From Cryptomeria japonica (taxonomy: Eukaryota > Streptophyta > Pinopsida > Cupressales > Cupressaceae): a stretch of DNA of 64,000 nucleotides. The notes under the pieces were generated by a model. It saw nothing but the letters and a program-made list of their open reading frames with translations. It made no database searches and had not been told where the DNA came from. The stretch covers positions 86,378-150,377 of the forward strand of contig NW_026729194.1 of the NCBI RefSeq assembly GCF_030272615.1, read 5' to 3'. A program made the translations under genes and the position numbers. Shown piece by piece: positions 45,180 to 55,137 of this stretch. Each line of letters opens with the position of its first letter. Position 1 is the first letter of the stretch.

Positions 45180-46660
45180 TTATGATACTGCTAGAGTAAC
45201 TAGTTCAACACTTTGTTTCAATATAGGTGCTACCGATTCAGTTATGATAATCTCCACTTCTGGTTCTCTCTCATAAGTTTTGATTTGACCTTTGTACAAC
45301 TCATCCACCTTGACATTAGTGCTCTCCATAATTCTCTGCAATCTCTTGATGTAACATCTATATGCTTTGCTTTCATTAGAATAACCAAGAATTATCCCTT
45401 CATCACATCTAGGATCAAAATTTCCAATGGAATCATCTCTTTTGATATAGCATTTACTACTCCAGGTACTGAAATACTTAACTGAAGGTGTATGACCAAA
45501 CCATATCTCATATGATATCTTATTGGTGTCTCCTTTGATATGAACTTTGTTGAATGTGTATACCATCGTTCTCACAACTTATCTCCAACGGATATGAGGT
45601 AGATAATCTTCCATCATCATAGTTCTAGCCGCATCCAAAATATTTTTTCTCTTTCTTTCCACAACACCATTCCACTAAGGTGTCCGGGGAGCAGACAATT
45701 GTTTCCTTATCCCATTCTTCTCATTGTAACTATCAAATTCACCGGATGTTAATTCACCACCCTGATCTGACCTTATGAATTTAATCTTCAACCCTGTCTC
45801 TGTCTCAACCTTTAGCTTTAAAGATTTTAAACTTTCAAAAGCCTCAGATTTCCCCCTTAGGAAATAACCCACATCATTCTAGAATAGTCATCAATGATTA
45901 GCATAAAATATCTATTACCCTAAAAAACTCTTCATTCTAGTAGGACCACATAAATAAGTACGAATAAGATCAAGAACATCATTATATTTATCATGTATAC
46001 TCTTAAAAGAAGTTCTGACCTGCTTTCCCAATTTGCATTCCTTACATATTGGATTATAGGGCTTCACAATCCTAGGTATATCTCTAACACCCTTAGTTGA
46101 ACTGATCTTTAAAATGCAATCAAAATTAACATGACACAACCTCTTATACCATAGCCAACTTTCTTTAATTTGTGCAATCAAACATGTCTTCTCACCAAAG
46201 TTCAAAAGAAATATGTTACCTTTAGTTTGTGTAATGGTTACAATCTCCAAACTAGATCTCGTAATGATTTTGCATTTTCCATCCTTGAACTGTAATTGAA
46301 ATCCCTTATCCACCAATTGTCCTACACTCAAAAGATCATGCCTTAAATATTCAACATAATAAACATTATCAGTATTATGCTTACCATCCAAAGATATAGT
46401 TCCTCTTCCTCTAATCATGCATTCTTTGTCATCTCCAAATCTAACCAGTCCACCATCAAATTCTTGCAAAGATAAAAACTTCCTTTTATCTCCAGTCATA
46501 TGATGTGAAAAACCACTATCTATCACCCATTCATCCTTGTCTTTAATTTTAGCAGCTAGGTCCTTTTCCTTATTCAAAATAACAAGTATCGGAGCATCGT
46601 CCCTAATAGCCAAAAAAATGCATTCCTTACCACTACTGGATCCACTAGCCGAATCTTGTG
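45180..46660 (-). pseudogene. Copia protease and integrase, broken into several frames
   Basis: 46613-45915 has the protease motif WVIDSGFSHHMTG with the catalytic DSG intact, then the GAG-pre-integrase region (LWYKRLCHVNFD) and the zinc-binding Cys pair (CKECKLGKQ). The first catalytic Asp of the integrase is lost: TYLCGPT where DLCGPT is expected. 45872-45675 continues the core with RSDQGGE, holding the second-Asp region and Glu. 45575-45180 is the C-terminal domain (YEIWFGHTPSVKYF, CYIKRDD, GIILGYS). Stops near 45590 and 45890 and frame changes separate the pieces. Confidence 0.85.
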
Positions 46661-46794
46661 CCGGTTCATCATCAAAATCAATTACACCTTCCTCATATAC
46701 ATAGTAACATGATTTGTCTCTATTTCTCCTGTACTTATGCTTGTTTTGATAATCATGGCTAGGCCTAAAAGATCATCTAACTCTCTCTTCAAAT

Positions 46795-47650
46795 CTTGAA
46801 TTCCTCTTAGGACATCTACATTCCAAATGACCTATCTTATTACATGCAAAACATTTAAAAGGTTATTTTCCTTCATAATTACTTCTTGTAGGACCTTTAG
46901 GTACTCTTCTAGAAAATAGGGCTTCCAATTGCTCAAACTCTTCATCTTCTTTCTTCATTTCATCAAGTTCCTTCACATATAAAGCTTTCCAATCACTCTT
47001 GCCGATCGATGATGTAGGTGCATGAAAAGAAGATTCAGTCTTTGCATCTCCTTGAGGACCAAATTCTTCAAGGTCAAAAGAAGACAATTTTTCAACCAAA
47101 GTAACCTGGTTAATAGAAGTTTTAGCCATTGTTCTCAACTCATTAATTGTAGTATCCTTCATGTTGTAAGCCAGTGGCAAAGATCTCAAAACTCTAGAAA
47201 CAATATCATCTTTTCTCAAAGGTCCACCGCGACACTGAATTCTGATAACAATTTCATTTATCTCTTTCCATGAAAGCAGTAATCCTTTCATCTTATTCCA
47301 TCTTTAGGTTCTCATACCTTATCCGGTAACCATCAAGTTTAGCAATTTTTACAATAGGGTCACCTTCATTCAAAGTTTCCATCTTATCCCATATAGCCTT
47401 CTCATTAGATTGGTCAGTTAATCTCATAATTTGTTGACCAAAAAGTGCTCTCAAGAGTGCTTCTCTAGCTCTATAATCATTTTCAATATACTTATCCAGG
47501 CCTGCCGAAGGAGGATTTCTAGATGCTAGATTATGAGTATAGCCTTTCTCCGTGATCTCCCAAATTTCTTTCCCAATACATCTCAAATGAGTTTCCATCT
47601 TAATCATTCATACTCTGTAATTTGTCGAATCAAGCTTAGGGGTTTCTCTT
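46795..47650 (-). pseudogene. Copia gag with intact zinc knuckle, lightly broken
   Basis: 47607-47293 gives METHLRCIGKEIWEITEKGY, then RAREALLRALFGQQIMRL and AIWDKMETLNEGD; 47291-46863 gives VLRSLPLAYNMKDTTINEL and SFDLEEFGPQGDAKTE. These are the copia gag (UBN2) pattern, also seen in the 61-kb element. The N-terminus is cut by a TGA in place of the Trp codon near 47609 and the two frames by a stop or shift at about 47292. The CCHC knuckle CFACNKIGHLECRC at about 46812-46855 is intact but separated by a stop from the 46863 frame. Confidence 0.8.
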
Positions 47651-47722
47651 CAGAAAAGAGATGCAATTGAATTATTGTTCTCTATAGGATCTTCCTCAAG
47701 CGGTTAAGCTTCTGCAAAAGAG

Positions 47723-47740
47723 GACCAAGCTCTAATACCA
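47723..47740 (-). promoter_or_regulatory. Primer-binding site of the copia element
   Basis: Minus-strand TGGTATTAGAGCTTGG, one change from the initiator-tRNA core, two bases from the 5' LTR end. Confidence 0.8.
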
Positions 47741-47742
47741 AC

Positions 47743-48974
47743 TATTAGGATAACCGATGGACAACTGAGAGGGGGTGGGGTAAATTAGTTGTCAATAGAT
47801 TATAAAACTTTAAGCTCACAAAAAATTCTATCGGAATGCATAAACCAAATACTAGAATAGAAGATGTAATGGTTAAGCATAAACATAAATCACAAAATAA
47901 TTAACCAACCATCCATAACACATAACACCAAGATTTGTATGTGGAAAAAGTGGTAAAGGAAAAAACCATGGTCAGAAGCCTACCCATAGTCAGTTAATAC
48001 TTTTGCAGCAAGTATGTGATTATAATAAGAGGGGCCTACACATGTAGGAAGGCACACTGCTCATCACAATAGGAGCTTGACTTACTACAAATAAATCCTG
48101 ACTACAATCCGGAAAGATAAGTGAACTGCAAGAATAACATTTCCTATGCTTGAGTATAGTTCTGGTTAAGCTCATTACCAGAGGTCTTAAACCTCTTTCA
48201 CAAACTAAAACTGATCTCCTATGATCAACCAAAACCTCTACATATGATTACAACATTATTCGCACATAGATAATTTCATATCCCATAAACCCATATACCA
48301 TGTCATGATCTACAAAGAGATCTTACATCTTATTTATACCAACCTGGGACATAAAAATTAGCTTGGCCACCTAAAAGAAAATACAATAGATCTGTTACAT
48401 AGTCCTGCAAACCAATGATAAACCAAGTTGGCCTAAGACCAAAATAACATAAACCAAACAATCAATCCAGCTAGTGACGCATCGGGAGCATGAACCAACA
48501 CGTTACATAAACCACTCCATAACCTAACAGAATAAGACGAGACCTATAATAGGTCTCCATAAGATAAATGAAACATCACAAACAACTGGAACACAAACAT
48601 TATAACCAACAACATCCCGATAACCTTCTAGAATCTGCACCAACACCACTTATCAGATTCATCAAAAGATCTTCATCAAAGTGTTGTCCTTAAAACCCTT
48701 CGCGGTGACCAAAAGGCTTACTAGAACAAACAATAGCATCCATATCATCAATTCTTTAACCAACTGAATGTGATACACATCAGGAACACAAGAATAACCA
48801 ATCCAAGCCAAAACCATAAGCTAGACCAAATCAGAGAATATCGAAAATGGTCTCCAGATTAATATCTTAATCCAACCACTCTACCGGAAGCTAGTAGACA
48901 ACAAAACAGCTAGTGTTGACATCAATGACAAAACATCAATGCAACACATAATCAATTCCTCCAAATTTCCAACA
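47743..48974 (-). mobile_element. 5' LTR of the copia element (1232 bp)
   Basis: Minus strand begins TGTTGGAAATTTGGAGG and ends CCTAATA, a decayed CTAACA. Contains the conserved leader-proximal word aaaaaaccatggtcagaa (47962-47979) and a direct match to the 3' LTR over its distal two thirds. Confidence 0.85.
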
Positions 48975-49299
48975 CTACCAACATTATTTCAAAAATATGT
49001 AAGAATATAATTTGTAGCAAATTGAATTTAGTTTCCAAGATAATAGTTTTTTTCTGAAAAAATATAACTTTTTGACTAAAATTTGAAATTTCAATGCAGC
49101 AGTACTAAAATTTCAAGAAAAAAAAAGAAGTGGGTGTCTGTGTGACCACCATAATCACAATCAAATAATAATATTTTTTTATAAGATTTTAGTTATGAGT
49201 AGGAGACTCATGTCCAAATGTGACATGTATTTTTTTGTATTTTATTTTGAAATAAATAATTAATTATGATTTTTTTACTACAGCTTTTTAAAAATATAA
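48975..49299. other. AT-rich spacer, no gene seen
   Basis: Between the outer end of the copia 5' LTR and the gypsy remnant. If the copia element is nested in the gypsy element this is gypsy leader sequence, but it shows nothing recognisable. Confidence 0.4.
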
Positions 49300-50930
49300 A
49301 AAACAGGTATATTTGTGGCTCGAGATTTCAAATTAAGGATGAATTGAGTCTTTCTACTCGTAGGATTGTGAAGAATATTTTCAGTTGGCTACTAGGGCAG
49401 AAGAGAAGTTAACAAGAAGACAAGAAAGACAAGGAATAGGTAAAGGTAGCATTAGTAGAGGAAGAAGACCAAAATAGTTCTTTGAAGGTCAAGAAGAGGC
49501 AAGATAAAGGAATGACCAAGTTGTTGATCAAAGAGGTGGCTTTAGAGATTCTATAGGAAGGTTTGCTAGACAAGGTAGGACTTCAAGTCCATTTATAGGT
49601 AGAGGTTATCATTGTAATCAATTTGGCCATATATCATAGAAGTTCCCTAATAAACAAGGTTCTACTTCAAGTGGTACTGACAAACTAGTTCAATTGGTGC
49701 AAGAGGATGATTGAGATAGTGTAAACTGTCCTGATTAGCTTGCTGCTCTAGAAGTTGGGGAATTACTAATGGTGCAAAGAACACTCCTTAGAGAATCCAA
49801 GGAGAAAGAATCAACAAAAAAGAGAACAATATTCAAGAGCACCTGTAAATGCAAAGGAAAGGTATGTAAAGTAGTAATAAATTTATGGATTCCTGATAAC
49901 ATGGTTAATAAACTGAATTTGGAAAAGATACCTCATGAAAGACCTTATAAAGCATCTTGGTTTAATGATAATCAATCTATTTTGGTTAGTAGGAAAGCTT
50001 GGGTTGAGTTTAGCATTGGTGGATACAAGGATAAGATACTTTGTGATGTGTTTCCCATGAATGTGTGTCATTTATTACTTGGAGGACCAAGGAAGTTTGA
50101 TAGGCATGCCATATATGATGGTAGGGACAATACTTATTAGATTGAGAAAGATGGAACCACTTTTACACTAACAACATTGCAGGAAGAGGTTAAGGAGAAG
50201 ACCAAGGCAACAAAGATGATAATGTTAGGTAAGAAATAATTTGTAAAGATGGAGGAAGAAAAATATGAAGAAGCCACTTCAAGCCTTGAATATGTCAAGA
50301 TAGTAAGCATGAGGAGTGATTCAATATTGGGAAAAGAAGAAGGTGAGGTGGTATCAAAACCTGATAAATAGGAGGTTAAGGATGAATTGCAAAATTGGGT
50401 AGAAAGGCCTGATGTGATCATGATAGGAAAAATTCTTTGTTTCTTGGTTTCAAAAGAGATTAGTGGGAAATTAATTTCTACCAAGATAGAGGTATATAAA
50501 CTCAATGATATAGAGATTATTGGGGAAAAGAATCTGGTGAGAGCGATGAAGGAAAAAGGTGACGTGAGTAAAGGTGAATGACAAGGCCAAATGGGTGAGT
50601 TTAAGCTTGCATCAAGAGTAGAGAAGAGGATAGTCCAAGACAAATAGGACAAAGGCATGTTAGAAAATGTTTAGGAAAATTCACTACCAGTTTTAGATAA
50701 GTAAAAGGTCAGAGGGAATCCATCAGGCTAGTTTGTGAAGATTGAGCAATTTCTAGGTGGCAAGGAGTCTATCAATGCGAAGAACAATGGAAACCTTCAA
50801 TAAGTGATCCAATGGAAAGGAGTGCTAGATGAAAAATAATTTGGAGAACAAGAAGGTGAAGTGATCAAGCATAATCTACAACAATACAATCCTCAAGGGA
50901 CTTGAGTTCTTTTTTCAATCTGGGTGTATG
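49300..50930 (+). pseudogene. Gypsy gag-protease remnant, plus strand
   Basis: The gag C-terminus at 49340-49700 has YFQLATRAEEKLTRRQERQG, Arg/Gly-rich stretches and a wrecked zinc knuckle (GYHCNQFGHIS, then a stop and KFPN). The protease at 49769-50140 follows: CKVVINLWIPDNMV, where Asp of the catalytic DSG is Asn, then YKASWFNDNQS, WVEFSIGGYKDKILCDVFPMNVCHLLLGGP, FDRHAIYDG. A Lys/Glu-rich frame runs to about 50580. No RT, RNase H or integrase is present; the sequence goes straight to words of the 3' end of gypsy elements (about 50900-50950) and the LTR. Multiple stops; not functional. Confidence 0.75.
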
Positions 50931-51149
50931 GTGCAAGGGCACCATGATAGTGCATTTTGTAACGAGGTATTTTCTTAAGTTTTAGGGTGTTTGAGTCTTA
51001 TTTGTTCCAATAATGTCATAAAAAACCATTTAGAATTTAACTAGAGTCATTTGGTTTCAAACTTACAAATATTGCAAAATCTTGGAAAAGTGTTATGTTA
51101 AAAGTTGCAAAAATGCAAAAGGTGGGAAGTTGAGCGGTCATAGGATTTT

Positions 51150-51835
51150 AAAGGTATTTTTAGTTGGCTAGATATGGTAAAAAATGTTTAAATAAGCCTT
51201 GTAATGGTTGATTTTGACATTAGTGTCCATTGTACATGGCGTATTGATGATAAAATCTATAAAACACACTGGTTTTCCTACACTTTCTATTGGTTTTTTT
51301 GTTGTTACAAAGACTTGTATGGTTGTGTACAGCCTCCTTATGGTCCAAAAATAGTTTTTTATTTAGAGAAACATATTACCTAACTATTGGTGGTGGTGGA
51401 ATCTAATTTCATTAATTATTAATGAATTTATGGCCAATTTACCGAAAACAGTTTGAAAACCTCATGATTTTGGGTATAGGAGTTAGGGTTGGTAGAAAAG
51501 CTATTGGAATGGGATTTTAAATAGTTTTAAATATTTGGGAATACCTTTTAAAACATGTTTGAACCATTTTTATAATATTTTGTGGCCTATATTGTCAAAA
51601 CCATGTTTCAACATGGTGGAATAAGACTAATTAGACATTGTAGCACAATTACAAGTTAATTGTTGGCTTTTTTGTTACAAAATACCCCTAACCCATTTCA
51701 TGATGCCATGTATAAGGCTGAAATGGGTACTCAAATATGTTCTTAGATTTTTTATATCTCATTTTCATGAAACGTTATGCCCAAAAAACCCCATTTGCTG
51801 TTATAATTAGGCCTAATCCACTATGGTCTTAGGTT
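51150..51835 (+). mobile_element. Gypsy-type LTR, plus orientation (pairs with 42231-42850)
   Basis: Probable 3' LTR of the 49-kb gypsy remnant. The true LTR start lies left of 51150, possibly near 50950 after the caccatgatagtgcat word, but its partner is truncated there and cannot confirm it. Contains a TATA-like TTTAAATAAGCC at 51190-51201. Confidence 0.6.
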
Positions 51836-51974
51836 GTAGGGGTGGAGCCTAGTTTGGAGATTATGCCCTATTGAACCCTTCATGAGGGTTACTAGTAGAA
51901 ATGAGCATTTGAGTGTGAAACCATCAAATTTAGGGACTTGAAACTTGCAATGGAAGAAAATAGTGATTGTTATC
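51836..51974. other. Short junction sequence, nothing recognised
   Basis: Connects the gypsy LTR to the abrupt start of block D homology at 51975. Confidence 0.4.
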
Positions 51975-52445
51975 ACTTGAAATGGATTTCTAAGCCCCTT
52001 CTCTACATCAGGAATGCAACACATCCTTAATGTCGCTTATCAAGACTACCCAAATAGGAACCCAGGTAGGAACATCTTCAACTTTAGATCACCTAGTCTT
52101 CTAAGAGCATGACATATAATGAGGATGCACATCCAAAAATACTATTATATAAATCACATAATCATGTAAGTTATATCCACCATTTACTAGACTAAAGAGT
52201 ATGGTAGATTTTTCACCTAAATAGTTAGACATAGTTGAAACACTATGCCAGTATATACAATCATCAATCAAAGTTGTAGGAGCATCATTATTTAATACTT
52301 TAAATTTTTACATATGCTTATCAACATAAAACATATACCCACACAACATCTACATACAACCATATATCACTACACCATGTAGAAAATATCATTCAAACCA
52401 CAAGTTTTACATCAATGATGACATGCAAGTTATATTTACAAGAAT
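51975..52445 (-). mobile_element. Partial copia-type LTR, block D
   Basis: Inner 470 bp of the LTR found whole at 16162-17021 and 28756-29634; starts abruptly at cttctctacatcaggaatgc. The tract after it (actccctttgacattg) is the polypurine region. Confidence 0.65.
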
Positions 52446-55137
52446 CACTCCCTTTGACATTGATAGCAAAACTTGTGCCAACATTTATCTCTCCTCCTTT
52501 GACATCAAGGAAAAATGACACATGAACAATATATAACACTATGCTATACATAACTCACCCTATTTATAAGATCTATTCAACAATAGAACACCTAAAAATA
52601 AATTTCACCTATACTATTCCATAAATAGATGATGAAAACAATATCTTACTGAAAGTTCATCTAAATATCTTACAGGGTAGGGATTATGGTATACCTGCAA
52701 CTGTGCCGAAGCAAAGCTCCAATCAACTCCTGCATTATCAAAACATTGAGCTGGCTCTTCATCTTCAAAACGAGTTGTTTTGCAACTTTACAACTTCCAA
52801 AACTAGATACTGATGCACTCAACACCTGAGAGTCTTTCAAAATTTTCACCATTCTTGTGAGATGCATATCAACAATATTCCTTAATCTGAAAAAGTCTTT
52901 CTTTACATTCTCTTTTTAATCCACCAATTGATTTACATTTGTATACTAATTTTTTACTTTTCTAGCATTTTCATTTTCATCAAGATTCTTTAGATCAATA
53001 AACTTAGATATCTCTAGAATATGAGCCTCAAGATTTTTTATATCCTTCGGAATTTTACTTGTGGATTTAGGCTAGCAATGAAAAAACTTGTATACTTGTA
53101 TCACACTATCTACACTCTACTCAAATGTTGCAATACCATCCTTCAGATGGTTGTGTGTCTTTGCACACACTTATTCACTTTATCCTCTATCAACCTCTTC
53201 TCTGAATCACTTGAAGTAGTTGCTTCAAGAATGAAATCATATCAGTTTAAAACCTCTAATAGAGTTCACAATTTATCTTCACCAATTAAGGAATCATCTA
53301 ATTTAGCATACAAAAATTTCTCTTGAAGAAACTTCAACATATCCTCGATTAGTTTAATTAAATACTTATTTCTAGATATATGATGAAAGACATCACCCAA
53401 GTGAAACATTTGGAGAGATGAAAAATTGTTCAAGTATATTTTTCCTTCTGTTACTCGTACTTATAATGCCTCTAGTGTATCTATCAACTCAAATTTCATC
53501 TGCAATTAAAGAAACTTGGTAGCATTGGTAGATTCACCTATAGACACTATTCTTATTGGCTTTTCTTTCTCCTTCTTCAATCTTATTTCTTCTTTCTTCT
53601 TTTCTATTGTGTGGTCTATTCTTTCATCCATCTTCTATTCTTCATCCCTTTCTTTATGCTTCTCCCTTTTTGTTTCTCCACCTTTCTCTTTCTTCAATTC
53701 TTCCTTAGGAACTTTCATTGAACTTTGATCAAATTCTTGTCAAAATTTAGTTGAATATCTAGAATAGTTTTGAGACCGCCTACATCAATCTTTTGTTCCT
53801 CTATTCTCTTCTTAGGGACAAACATACTACCACTTGTTTCTCCAATACTAATTCTTGTGTTTATCTCCTTCTTCGGAGAAGACAAAATATTTAACACTTC
53901 TTCTACAAACTCAACTGCTATATCATTTAATTGTTTCACTATTCTCTTTAGGTCTTCAAGATATCCACCCATAATTTGATTTACCCTTTATTTATTTTTG
54001 AACCGTGCACTAAGAATTTGTATAATTTAACTTGTTTTTTATAGAATAAGGAGGAACAAACTTTATAAATAGCACTTGCCCTTACGTTATTCTCCTTTGT
54101 TACTGCATTTTGTCTCTTTTTTAATCAAGACTTCTATCAAACTTTTGGGTAGTATCTATTTAATATCACTTGATTTTGGAAAAATAATCAATTACCTAAT
54201 CACAAACTTTTCGATAGTTTCTTTATTCACTAGATGAGACTCATCATACATATTCACTATATAAACCCCAATTATTTATGCATACATATTGCACTTAGAA
54301 GACTATCCAAATCAAGTGGCTAATAATTTGGACTATCTTTATGTTTTTCTTCCTTCTTACTCTTCTTTTGTACTTTCTTTTTTATTTCTTTCTTCTTCCC
54401 TATAGGAGTCTCTCCTAGAGAAACCATAGATCTTTTCCCATTAGCCAGAGGCATTGCATCCTCTTCTACTTCTTCTTCAATCGCAAATTTCCATTGTCCT
54501 TATTCTAATCACAAATTTCTCTTTCTATGGATCTTCTTTTGAGCTTTCCTAAACTTCTTTAACATCAGGTTATAGATCATCTCTCTCTTGTAGCCTTTTA
54601 TTTCTTTTTAGAGGTCTTCTTCTCAATTGCGATAGCCTCAATGGGGGTTCTAGGTGAGCTCAATATCACCAATGGTCAGATAGACACAAAGAGTTTCCTT
54701 CTTTAACCAAATGCCTCAAAAAATCTCTGCAAACCAACATCCTTAAATAGTTTATCCATTCTTTTATCATGTCATTTGTCAGTTTTCTCTTCTCCTAATG
54801 TTTCTTCAATTTCTTCCACTATACCAAAACTAAACATCCTCTTCATAAACTTCATAAGGAAGCTCAGAATCTATATTGTTTTGGGTTCTATTGTCATAAT
54901 ATAATAGTTGTCCCTACTTACTAGAAATGTGAATGCATTTTATATTTCCAAACCACAAATGAAGGAAATCACTCTACCTTTTGTATCGTGTCATAATTTT
55001 TTTAAACTCCTAGAGAAGATGGTATTGTATGCCTTGTTACTTATTATGAACCCTCTAATGTTTTGTTTGATTTGTACTCCAATAAGAGATGAACTTCTCT
55101 AAAGATAATTATCTTTTCCCTGCAGTTCATTCATAAA
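52446..55137 (-). pseudogene. Unidentified retroelement-like protein remnant, block D, uninterrupted by the gypsy insertion
   Basis: In D the minus-strand frame runs from a MNELQ start near 55137 to about 52670 with no element in between. Words in order: FLVSRDNYYIMTIEPK, ILSFLMKFMKRMFSFGIVEE, DKRMDKLFKDV, then (past the empty site at 54557) EEEVEEDAMPLANGKRSM, SLGETPIGKKKEIKK, PLDLDSLL, YDESHLVNKETI, MGGYLEDLKRIVKQ, GETSGSMFVPKKRIEEQKID, and finally FGSCKVAKQLVLKMKSQLN. Several stops break it. The four paralogous copies share this order, so it was once one protein of roughly 700-800 residues. No zinc knuckle, DSG, YxDD or integrase motif was seen. I do not know the family. Confidence 0.5.
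54557..54561 (+). other. Empty target site (CTTTA) of the small gypsy element
   Basis: Context ctaaacttCTTTAacatcaggttat. The left side matches the sequence left of elements A and B (tcactcaaattCTTTA) and the right side matches the sequence right of elements A, B and C (CTTTAacttaggttct). D therefore has one CTTTA where A and B have an element between two. Confidence 0.85.

Larger units (their letters stand above)
42918..48974 (-). mobile_element. Copia element, minus strand, with in-frame loss of the RT core
   Basis: Order on the minus strand: 5' LTR 47743-48974, PBS, gag with zinc knuckle, protease, integrase, RT N-terminus fused to RNase H, polypurine tract, partial 3' LTR 42918-43710. 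All parts are in the right order and strand for Ty1-copia. The 3' LTR lacks the portion equivalent to about 47743-48190. Most frames are lightly damaged, so this is a relatively late arrival compared with the gypsy debris around it. Confidence 0.9.
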
